DNA from: Methanoregula sp.
GTDB taxonomy: Archaea > Halobacteriota > Methanomicrobia > Methanomicrobiales > Methanospirillaceae
Assembly: GCA_026394635.1 (NCBI GenBank)
Contig: JAPKXV010000203.1
Coordinates: 1 to 7,105, forward strand
Direction: 5' to 3'
Length of the DNA stretch: 7,105 bases
Position 1 is the stretch's first letter; each line of letters starts with the position of its first letter. A program made the translations under genes and the position numbers. The notes beneath the pieces are model-generated. The model was not told the DNA's origin, ran no database searches, and worked only from the letters and a program-made list of their open reading frames with translations. Shown here piece after piece: positions 1 through 5,349 of this stretch.

Positions 1-1184
1 GCAACAGCGGCCATCCCCCCCTGCATACGGATGACTTCTGCGATCGCAGAAAGGATCTCACGGTCGCTCGTACCGACCGAGATCAGGTTATGCGCATCAT
101 GGGCAACGCTCGATGCAATCGCGCCCTGCTTCAGCCCGAACCCCCGGACCAACCCCACCCCACAGGTGCCGGTCCCGTACCGGTTGCAGACCACCACCTT
201 GAGGAGGTCGTGTTCCGTATCCGGCAATCGTGATCCATCGCATTCAACCTGCAGGGATTCGGTCACGATCTGGTGCGGGACAATCCCTGCCACATGGGCC
301 GTACCCTTCCCGCGAATCCGGATCGCATTCACTGATGGGACCGTACAGCGGAACGAAGGTGGCAGGGTTGTTCCCGCCCCCGCCACTGTATCAGCAAGCT
401 CCCTGCCGGCAACAAATACCTGACGGACACGGAACCGGTCCGGGTCATCAACCACACAGAAGTCAGCGCGCCGGCCGGGAGAGAGCGCCCCACGATCGTT
501 AAGCCCGAACCGTTCTGCAGCCGAGAGCGTGGCCATCCGGATCGCAAGCTCCGGTTCAACCCCGCATGCAATCGCCTTTCGAATGCACCGGTCGATATGC
601 CCGTCCTCCATCAGGAGGTCTGCGTGGCAGTCATCGGTGGCAAAACAGCAGCGGGATACATTGGCAGGACTGACCAGCGGAATAAGGTCGGCAATGTTGC
701 GTTCGGTCGAGCCTTCCCGGATAAGAAGGTACATCCCTTTTTTCAATTTCTCTTCCGCTTCATGTCTCTGGGTGCATTCATGATCGCTCTGCAGTCCGGC
801 AAGGATATACGCGTTAAGGTCTTTTCCGGCAAGCAGTGGGGCATGACCGTCCCGGATTGGGAATAGTGCCAGTTTTTCTGCCACGGACGGATCAGCAGCA
901 AGGACACCGGGGACGTCCATCATCTCCCCTAGACCAAGGACACCATCACGGCCCCTGAACCGTGCCAGGTCAGCTGCAACAAGAACAGCCCCGCCCACCT
1001 CCATCGGCGTTGCCGGCACACAGGATGGCAGCATGTACAGGATATCCACCGGCAGCCCTTTTTGCTGCGAGAGCATGAACTCAATGCCCACAACACCTGT
1101 GAAGATCTCCGCATTACAAAAGACCGTGTCGGCCGGCACCGTACCACGTGCAGCATCAATCAGGCAGGAGGAATCTGATGGCAT
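1..1184 (-). CDS. ade: Adenine deaminase, internally shortened; C-terminus beyond left edge
   Basis: Adenine deaminase of the amidohydrolase superfamily converts adenine to hypoxanthine plus ammonia in purine salvage, in the cytoplasm. The start is the ATG at 1184-1182, two codons after an in-frame TAA; 394 codons are read before the left edge. Family hallmarks are MLPSCVPATP (51-60), GLGEMM with a conserved Glu (E87), DGHAP (H114), LQSDHE (H135), FATDD (181-185) and, near the edge, SSVAHDAHNLISVGTSD (358-374). The odd point is the N-terminus: residues 8-30 match the usual first strand (ADTVFCNAEIFTG), but the next residues (VVGIEFML) correspond to the region after the metal-binding HVHIESS and DPHEIAN motifs. 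About 80 residues, including the His-x-His ligands, are therefore absent without loss of frame. A full enzyme has about 550-580 residues. As encoded it should be inactive, unless the gap is an assembly error. It starts 12 nt behind the lipoprotein gene with no clear Shine-Dalgarno, so it is probably cotranscribed with it. Confidence 0.88.
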   Translation of the reverse strand, partial: MPSDSSCLIDAARGTVPADTVFCNAEIFTGVVGIEFMLSQQKGLPVDILYMLPSCVPATPMEVGGAVLVAADLARFRGRDGVLGLGEMMDVPGVLAADPSVAEKLALFPIRDGHAPLLAGKDLNAYILAGLQSDHECTQRHEAEEKLKKGMYLLIREGSTERNIADLIPLVSPANVSRCCFATDDCHADLLMEDGHIDRCIRKAIACGVEPELAIRMATLSAAERFGLNDRGALSPGRRADFCVVDDPDRFRVRQVFVAGRELADTVAGAGTTLPPSFRCTVPSVNAIRIRGKGTAHVAGIVPHQIVTESLQVECDGSRLPDTEHDLLKVVVCNRYGTGTCGVGLVRGFGLKQGAIASSVAHDAHNLISVGTSDREILSAIAEVIRMQGGMAAV

Positions 1185-1196
1185 TGATTACCGTGA

Positions 1197-1544
1197 TCAG
1201 ACCACAATATCCTTGATGCTTGCGGTCTTCCGTTCGCCATTCATGGTGACATAAACATAGAGCTTGTAGGTTCCGGGCTCGACCCTGACCGGAACATTAA
1301 CAACATTTTCCCCTTGGTTCAGCGTCGCTGTGACTCCGGTATTGGTCAGTTCCTGCTGCGTCAGTTCATGGATCCTAAATACCCTCACCTGAATGCCAGC
1401 AGTTATGGGATCCCCACTATTGGTGACATGGACCTTCATCCCCTGGTCAGTCGGTGTGACGTCGCCAATCGCAAGCGATGTGCAGCCTGCGGAAAGGACG
1501 AGGATGATACACAACATGCAGACAAGGAACCGGCATGATGACAT
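1197..1544 (-). CDS. Small secreted lipoprotein, function unknown
   Basis: A 115-residue protein with a typical lipoprotein signal: a hydrophobic stretch (residues 6-19) ending in the lipobox LSAGC, with Cys21 as the predicted lipid-anchored residue. The mature part, about 95 residues, is predicted to sit outside the cytoplasmic membrane. It is rich in beta-strand-forming residues (GMKVHVTNSGDPI, ENVVNVPVRVEPGTYKLYVYV) and resembles the small immunoglobulin-like or CARDB-like beta-sandwich modules common in methanogen surface proteins; that fold is inference. I recognise no catalytic motif. The ATG at 1544 lies about 23 nt from a TATA box and has no Shine-Dalgarno in front, which suggests a leaderless or nearly leaderless message. 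The adenine deaminase frame follows 12 nt downstream; why a surface lipoprotein should precede a purine enzyme is unclear. Lipobox and gene call are strong; function is open. Confidence 0.8.
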   Translation of the reverse strand: MSSCRFLVCMLCIILVLSAGCTSLAIGDVTPTDQGMKVHVTNSGDPITAGIQVRVFRIHELTQQELTNTGVTATLNQGENVVNVPVRVEPGTYKLYVYVTMNGERKTASIKDIVV

Positions 1545-1566
1545 GATCCAATGGTAAAATTTTGAC

Positions 1567-1587
1567 CTTATAAACTATGTGGTTTAT
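1567..1587 (-). promoter_or_regulatory. TATA box with overlapping inverted repeat, lipoprotein gene promoter
   Basis: On the minus strand GTTTATAAG (1575-1567) is a good archaeal TATA box. Its centre lies about 27 nt from the ATG at 1544, so transcription should start at or next to the start codon. The arms ATAAAC (1570-1575) and GTTTAT (1582-1587) form a perfect 6-bp inverted repeat with a 6-nt spacer; one arm lies inside the TATA box, so a bound repressor could block TBP. The operator role is inference, since short AT-rich repeats can arise by chance. Confidence 0.55.
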
Positions 1588-1694
1588 CAGTGCAGGGATT
1601 TTACCGGAAAATATTTGCCACATCGATGCATTCTATTCTGGCTGGCGCTGCAGCAAACCTTACACGATGATTTGAACAACACAAGGAGGAATTT

Positions 1695-1883
1695 TTAGAG
1701 CTTTTCCACGGTAACCCGGACACGGTCACCGGCTTTTATGCCATGTCCTTTGGGAATATCGATGTTGAACCAGAGAGCACCGGGATTTTCCTGTGTAGGG
1801 TCCTGGGACATCAGGCAGTCCTTGTGGTCGTTAATGTCGGCGACAAATTCGACGTCCGAATCAATGTCAAGAAGTTTTTTCAT
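1695..1883 (-). CDS. Small orphan protein, 62 residues
   Basis: I do not recognise this protein. The frame from ATG 1883 encodes 62 residues, acidic in the first half (LLDIDSDVEFVADINDHKD) and ending in GIKAGDRVRVTVEKL, a pattern seen at the end of small beta-barrel or AbrB/OB-like folds; that similarity is only suggestive. There are two cysteine-free halves apart from a single Cys23, no signal peptide and no membrane segment, so it is probably cytoplasmic. It begins 25 nt after the stop of the DUF7123-like gene and probably shares its transcript. The frame stays open much further upstream, but that part overlaps the neighbour's coding region and reads like out-of-frame sequence, so the ATG at 1883 is preferred. 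No Shine-Dalgarno precedes it; instead the start codon sits between six T and six A. It could be a spurious call, but the composition looks coding. Confidence 0.55.
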   Translation of the reverse strand: MKKLLDIDSDVEFVADINDHKDCLMSQDPTQENPGALWFNIDIPKGHGIKAGDRVRVTVEKL

Positions 1884-1908
1884 AAAAAAGGTGGCGAGTA
1901 GGGATAAA

Positions 1909-2160
1909 TTACATCGCCCGCGGCGTGACCATCCACGTCGTGCTGTTCGAATAGCTCCACCGGATGATGTTAAGATCCTTGCAGATATCAGCAAGTATCG
2001 CCATGTTCGTCCCCACTTCCTTGGGGGATAACCCGAGGTCTTTTGCAATGTACTTTGATTTGAAGTAGTGTTTACCCTTGGTTATCCCTGACTGGAGATA
2101 ACCGACAATCTTGTGCTGGGTCTCATTATACGTTTCTCGGATCTTTTTTGAAGTTGACAT
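1909..2160 (-). CDS. Small DUF7123-like protein, probable winged-helix type
   Basis: An 83-residue basic protein. The core HYFKSKYIAKDLGLSPKEVG (31-50) followed by LNIIRWSYSNSTTWMVT (63-79) fits what I recall of DUF7123, a small euryarchaeal family of unknown function. The layout (helix, IAKDLGLSPKEVGTNM as a probable helix-turn-helix with recognition helix, then a two-strand wing ending in TTWMVT) suggests a winged-helix DNA-binding protein; this is inference. The start at ATG 2160 is supported by GAGG at 2167-2170, 6 nt upstream, and by a TATA box about 45 nt upstream; a longer reading up to 2259 would run through the promoter and is rejected. The inverted repeat around the TATA box makes autoregulation plausible. 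The 62-residue orphan gene follows 25 nt downstream. Confidence 0.75.
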   Translation of the reverse strand: MSTSKKIRETYNETQHKIVGYLQSGITKGKHYFKSKYIAKDLGLSPKEVGTNMAILADICKDLNIIRWSYSNSTTWMVTPRAM

Positions 2161-2166
2161 GTGCTT

Positions 2167-2170
2167 CCTC
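2167..2170 (-). promoter_or_regulatory. Ribosome binding site that fixes the start of the DUF7123-like gene
   Basis: GAGG lies 6 nt before the ATG at 2160. It supports this start over the longer open frame that reaches 2259. Confidence 0.6.
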
Positions 2171-2192
2171 AGCATTAAAAACTCATATAGAT

Positions 2193-2225
2193 CCACTTGT
2201 ATATATATATATCTACCCCAAGTGG
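2193..2225 (-). promoter_or_regulatory. TATA box inside a perfect inverted repeat, promoter of the DUF7123-like gene
   Basis: The plus strand shows CCACTTG (2193-2199) and CAAGTGG (2219-2225), perfect 7-bp arms 19 nt apart. The spacer contains an alternating AT run (2200-2212) that serves as TATA box on the minus strand. Transcription would start near 2180, leaving a leader of about 20 nt that contains the Shine-Dalgarno. The arm centres are 26 bp apart, about two and a half helical turns. The placement fits an operator that hides or frames the TATA box; the bound protein is unknown, with the downstream winged-helix-like protein as an obvious candidate. Confidence 0.6.
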
Positions 2226-2248
2226 CAGAATCGGGCTCCTTTTTCATT

Positions 2249-2290
2249 TTGCCCACCAATTAATTGACCAGAAAGCATTTATTGCCCACC
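2249..2290. repeat. Direct repeat TTGCCCACC, two copies
   Basis: TTGCCCACC occurs at 2249-2257 and 2282-2290, 33 bp apart (about three helical turns). CATTT precedes both copies closely and an ATTGA follows both, so the similarity extends past the core. The copies lie about 40 and 75 bp upstream of the TATA box of the DUF7123-like gene and could bind an activator or repressor; chance is not excluded. Confidence 0.4.
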
Positions 2291-2297
2291 GGATTGA

Positions 2298-2337
2298 ATT
2301 CGAAAATCGATCCGCGCAAAAACAGCGGGATCCGAAT
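2298..2337 (-). other. Imperfect hairpin behind the DHH gene
   Basis: ATTCG (2298-2302) pairs with CGAAT (2333-2337), and GATCC (2309-2313) pairs with GGATC (2328-2332). A G bulge, two more G-C pairs and a 9-nt A-rich loop follow. A 6-nt one-sided bulge separates the two stems. It lies in the probable 3' end of the DHH transcript, 50-90 nt after its stop, and may be a transcript-end structure. Confidence 0.3.
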
Positions 2338-2361
2338 GTTCTACGAGAATTCCTGCCTGTT

Positions 2362-2376
2362 CCAAAAATTAAAATT
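2362..2376 (-). terminator. T-rich stretch after the DHH gene, possible terminator
   Basis: On the minus strand, 12 nt after the TAA stop, AATTTTAATTTTTGG contains two T runs. Archaeal RNA polymerase terminates at T-rich tracts without needing a hairpin, and the next gene has its own promoter, so termination here is plausible. Confidence 0.35.
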
Positions 2377-2387
2377 GTAATTTGTGG

Positions 2388-4226
2388 TTATTTTTGAACC
2401 TGCGCCATGCCAATCTTGTTGATCAGCGCTTCAAGCACCGTTTCGCGCATGCCTTCCACAAATTTGATACTGCCCACCACAAGGTGTCCACCGCCGCTGA
2501 TCCCCCCGCCGGGGATCTCGACGTGGAGCTCCCGTACCATCTTCGGGATGTTCATAAGAACCCCTCGGGATCGCAGCACCGCAAAGTCTGGCCCGATCCC
2601 AATCGTGACAACGGGCGAACCCGGGTTTGCCCTGCAGAGCCGGTCATGCACTTCCCCGCTGGTCTTTCCGGGGGGAGGGAAGGTGAATTTATGGGCATGG
2701 ATCTCGACATCGATGAGGAAGAGTTTTGCGCTGTTGGGAAGATCACGGGGTACCACGTGCGGCATGCAGGTACTCATCTGGTCCTCAATCATCAGGTTTG
2801 CTCCTTCAACAAGAAGAGAGACGAGTCTGTCATGCCGTGCAGAATTGCCCGTGATGTTGAGTATGTCTTTTACGATCTCCCTGCCATCATTGAACCGGAG
2901 CCAGAACTGCTCATAATCAAGGGCAAGCGCGATGTTCTTGCAGGCATCCTCACTGTACTTGTCCCTCACCAGTGCAAGGAAGAGGGCGCGCTCCGGCGCC
3001 TCGCTCCGGTCACCCACACCGGCAACTGCGGGGAGGTGGCGGATGAGCGGTTCCACGTTCGGGTTGATCAGGCGGGCGATCTCCGTGCCCAGCATCCCTG
3101 CGGTAATTCCGAAGTCTCCGCCAACATGATACGGGTTCACGTGGGCAAGCAGGTATTTGTCGATCGTAGCATCGGGATGGTGATGGTCGATGACGACAAA
3201 TGGGATCTCGTACACGCTTGCGATCTTGTAAGAGGGTTCATCCTCCTCGGTTGACCCGTTATCCGTAAGGATAACCAAGGGCATCTTCTGCCCGAACCGG
3301 ACATGGTCTTTTAACGAGAAGTCCAGGTCGCGGGTGATATCCTCAATCTCATAGAACGGGGCTTTTGAGGGGGCACGCTTGAAAAGGTAGTACTCTGCAT
3401 CAAAGTCCGCGCCGCTCTCCCTGATAAGCGCGACGACGGCCTGCTCGATCGCGACAGCAGAACAGATGCCATCTGCATCCGCGTGATGCCGGAGGATGAT
3501 CGGTTGTGCTGTAAATATTGCCCGCCTGATGATCTTCGCGACCTTCTTCATTTCAGGGCGAAGGCGTTCCAGCACATCAGATTTCACAAGGAGGGGAACA
3601 TCAACGGGTTCAGCCCGAATATCGAGCGCTTTTTCGATCCGTACCCTGACTGTTGTTTTCTCTTCACCGGACAATGATGTGATCACGTCCGCTTCGATCT
3701 GGAGCTGGTTATTGCGCTTCATGACCTCCCCGACCACTTTGACAATGCTGGAAAGATCCACATCCGGGAAAGCCCGCACGCCGGCTTCAACAAAAGCGGC
3801 GACATTCTGGGTGCCGGATTCGTCAATAATCGTAAAGATGGTGGGGCCGCTTGTCTGTTTGATCTGGGCGACTTCACCTTCGATGGCGACCGACTTGCCT
3901 ATTTTCGTCCCGAGATCCGCAATACGCACGGTTGACGATTTCTTTTCAAGGTTCTGCACCTGGTACACCTGTATCTGAACTTCTTCGAGGTCGATATTAC
4001 CATTCGGGCGGATTTGCCGGACTTTAACAAGGATGGGATCCCGTTCCTTATGCTCCATCTTTATATTGCTTTTATGGACGAGGCCTTTGATCCGGTCGTT
4101 TAACTGGACAAACATCCCGAAATTTGCAAATCCCTGTACCTTTCCTGCGTAGATGTTCTGCTCTTCGACATCGGCAAGGTCGCAGGTCGCGCCGAGCCTG
4201 ATGACGAGAATATCGTCGTTTTGCAT
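2388..4226 (-). CDS. DHH/DHHA1 phosphoesterase (RecJ-like) with S1 and OB domains
   Basis: A 612-residue predicted metal-dependent phosphoesterase of the archaeal RecJ-like group, presumably acting on single-stranded DNA or RNA in the cytoplasm. Residues 24-70 form an S1-type OB domain (YAGKVQGFANFGMFVQL, GLVHKSNI). Residues 100-185 form a second OB fold of the tRNA_anti type (VAIEGEVAQIKQT, FTIIDESG). The DHH domain shows HADADG (H248, D250, D252), LTDNGS (D322) and the namesake VIDHHHPD (D347-H350). The C-terminal DHHA1 domain ends in GGGISGGGHL (573-582), the substrate-binding GGGH motif. All catalytic residues appear intact. The open frame reaches a GTG six codons upstream, but GGTGAG at 4233-4238 sits 6 nt before the ATG at 4226, which is therefore chosen. 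It appears to be transcribed alone. Whether it is a 5'-3' exonuclease in repair, an RNase, or a GINS-associated nuclease cannot be decided from sequence; the S1 domain leans towards RNA. Confidence 0.92.
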   Translation of the reverse strand: MQNDDILVIRLGATCDLADVEEQNIYAGKVQGFANFGMFVQLNDRIKGLVHKSNIKMEHKERDPILVKVRQIRPNGNIDLEEVQIQVYQVQNLEKKSSTVRIADLGTKIGKSVAIEGEVAQIKQTSGPTIFTIIDESGTQNVAAFVEAGVRAFPDVDLSSIVKVVGEVMKRNNQLQIEADVITSLSGEEKTTVRVRIEKALDIRAEPVDVPLLVKSDVLERLRPEMKKVAKIIRRAIFTAQPIILRHHADADGICSAVAIEQAVVALIRESGADFDAEYYLFKRAPSKAPFYEIEDITRDLDFSLKDHVRFGQKMPLVILTDNGSTEEDEPSYKIASVYEIPFVVIDHHHPDATIDKYLLAHVNPYHVGGDFGITAGMLGTEIARLINPNVEPLIRHLPAVAGVGDRSEAPERALFLALVRDKYSEDACKNIALALDYEQFWLRFNDGREIVKDILNITGNSARHDRLVSLLVEGANLMIEDQMSTCMPHVVPRDLPNSAKLFLIDVEIHAHKFTFPPPGKTSGEVHDRLCRANPGSPVVTIGIGPDFAVLRSRGVLMNIPKMVRELHVEIPGGGISGGGHLVVGSIKFVEGMRETVLEALINKIGMAQVQK

Positions 4227-4232
4227 TGTTCT

Positions 4233-4238
4233 CTCACC
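4233..4238 (-). promoter_or_regulatory. Ribosome binding site that fixes the DHH gene start
   Basis: GGTGAG lies 6 nt before the ATG at 4226. It overlaps the alternative upstream GTG frame, whose extra six residues would then be translated through the site, so the ATG is preferred. Confidence 0.7.
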
Positions 4239-4252
4239 ACACACTTCGTACC

Positions 4253-4263
4253 AAAATAAAATT
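4253..4263 (-). promoter_or_regulatory. Possible TATA element of the DHH gene
   Basis: AATTTTATTTT on the minus strand is the most TATA-like stretch in the 184-nt gap. Its distance to the ATG (about 31 nt) would place the transcript start inside or just after the Shine-Dalgarno at 4233-4238, which is awkward, so the call is weak. Confidence 0.3.
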
Positions 4264-4305
4264 CTTCAACTGCTTTTGGTTGTACGTGTTAACCATAGCT
4301 CACCC

Positions 4306-4407
4306 ATGGCAGCGCCAGAGTGTACCATCCATTTCCTCTGGGGCATTAACTACATTGTCATTGAATACATCAGGAAAAGAACCGGTGCATACGCCCTGAT
4401 CAAATGA
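4306..4407 (+). CDS. Doubtful 33-residue plus-strand ORF
   Basis: The only non-shadow plus-strand frame I would mention. It runs from ATG 4306 to TGA 4405-4407 within the gap between RNase Z and the DHH gene. The product is hydrophobic in the middle (IHFLWGINYIVIEYI) and basic at the end (RKRTGAYALIK), like a tiny membrane-associated peptide. Codon choice favours C and G in third positions, like the neighbours. Against it: no Shine-Dalgarno, opposite orientation to every other gene, and an open frame that merely continues from antisense sequence. It may be a gene remnant or chance. Confidence 0.15.
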   Translation: MAAPECTIHFLWGINYIVIEYIRKRTGAYALIK

Positions 4408-4410
4408 CTC

Positions 4411-5349
4411 TTATGGCCTGAACGGGACCTCGATCATGTCAAGGTCCTGAGGTGCAATGACTGTGCCGGAATATCTCTTTCTCGCATCGGCAATATGAGC
4501 ATCTGAACTGGTGTACCGCGAGCTGATATGGATAAGGGCGAGCGTCCGGACAGCGGCTGCTGCTGCTGCTTCACCTGCCTGGCCTGCGGTGGCATGATAG
4601 AATTCTGCTGCCCGACCAGCCTCGGAGTCATCATAGGTGGCGTCATGAATCAGGAGGTCGGCATCCTGCGCAACCGCAACGAGCCTTTGAGGGACAGGAC
4701 CGGTATCTCCGGTATACACAACCTTTCGTCCCGGCCGTGGGCTCCCCATAACATCGGATGGCTGGACAACCTGCTGCGCCCCGTTATTTTCAACGGTTAT
4801 GGTCTCTCCGCGCTGGAGCCTGCCAAAGAGCGGGCCTGCAGGTACGCCAAGCGCGATCGCCCGCTCGCGGTCGAACCTTCCCGGGCGCTGATCCTCTTCA
4901 AACACAAACCCTAGCGCCGGCATACCATGGCTGACAGAAAACGCAGTGATCGTATAGCCGTCAAACCGGATCCAAGACCCGTCAGAAAGCTCCACCGAAT
5001 CAAGGGTAAAACCGCAATTAAACTTGCCAACGTGCCGCAGGGTGGTCACAAACTCGTGCACCCACGAGGGGCCATAGATGGTAAGAGGCTGGGTCCGGCC
5101 GTTGAACGAGAGCGTCTGGACAAGCCCGAAGATGCCAAGGAAGTGGTCAGCATGCCAGTGGGTGACAAAGATCGCATCGACGCAAAAACCGGTCCGTGCA
5201 CGCATCATCTGCTGCTGCGCCCCCTCCCCGCAGTCAAAGAGGAGCGTGTCAGACCCGCGCCGGATCATGATACACGACGGGTTGCGCTGCGGGGTCGGAA
5301 GGGCGCCGGCAGTCCCGAGGAAGTGGACATGGAGCGTCTCACCGCTCAT
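4411..5349 (-). CDS. rnz: Ribonuclease Z (tRNA 3' endonuclease)
   Basis: RNase Z cuts the 3' trailer from precursor tRNAs next to the discriminator base, before CCA addition. The protein has 312 residues, the usual short-form length. The metallo-beta-lactamase fold starts with FLGTAGALPTPQRNPS and LLFDCGEGAQQQM (36-48). The signature THWHADHFLG gives H64, H66, D68 and H69; further metal ligands are H141 (SVSHGMPALGF), D215 (YTGDTGP) and H274 (HISSRY). The exosite-arm region PGRFDRERAIALGVPAGPLFGRLQRG (157-181) is typical. The HEAT motif reads HDAT (235-238) and the HST loop reads HAT (252-254), conservative changes. GAGGTG at 5356-5361, 6 nt upstream, selects the ATG at 5349 over the GTG three codons earlier. 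The ATG overlaps the stop of the isomerase-like gene (ATGA), so it is the last gene of a coupled operon. Confidence 0.96.
   Translation of the reverse strand: MSGETLHVHFLGTAGALPTPQRNPSCIMIRRGSDTLLFDCGEGAQQQMMRARTGFCVDAIFVTHWHADHFLGIFGLVQTLSFNGRTQPLTIYGPSWVHEFVTTLRHVGKFNCGFTLDSVELSDGSWIRFDGYTITAFSVSHGMPALGFVFEEDQRPGRFDRERAIALGVPAGPLFGRLQRGETITVENNGAQQVVQPSDVMGSPRPGRKVVYTGDTGPVPQRLVAVAQDADLLIHDATYDDSEAGRAAEFYHATAGQAGEAAAAAAVRTLALIHISSRYTSSDAHIADARKRYSGTVIAPQDLDMIEVPFRP

Noticed and set aside
1640..1662. Possible hairpin around GCTGGCGCTGCAGC
   Set aside because: The stems are very short and overlap the GCTGCAGC palindrome; no T-run follows on the minus strand.
1682..1690. Plus-strand AAGGAGGA resembling a Shine-Dalgarno
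   Set aside because: No start codon follows at a suitable distance and no plus-strand gene is supported there.
1884..2048. N-terminal extension of the 62-residue orphan protein up to 2048
   Set aside because: It overlaps the DUF7123-like coding region in another frame and is Arg/Ser/Trp-rich shadow sequence.
2161..2259. 33-residue N-terminal extension of the DUF7123-like protein
   Set aside because: It would translate through the TATA box and inverted repeat; the ATG at 2160 has its own Shine-Dalgarno.
2382..3254. 290-codon plus-strand open frame
   Set aside because: It is fully antisense to the DHH phosphoesterase, whose motifs are unmistakable; the product has no recognisable domain.
3496..3978. 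160-codon plus-strand open frame
   Set aside because: Antisense shadow of the DHH gene, rich in Ser, Arg and Thr as expected for shadow frames.
4227..4410. tRNA or other RNA gene in the gap before the DHH gene
   Set aside because: No cloverleaf, no T-loop GTTCRA motif and no GC-rich stems were found on either strand.
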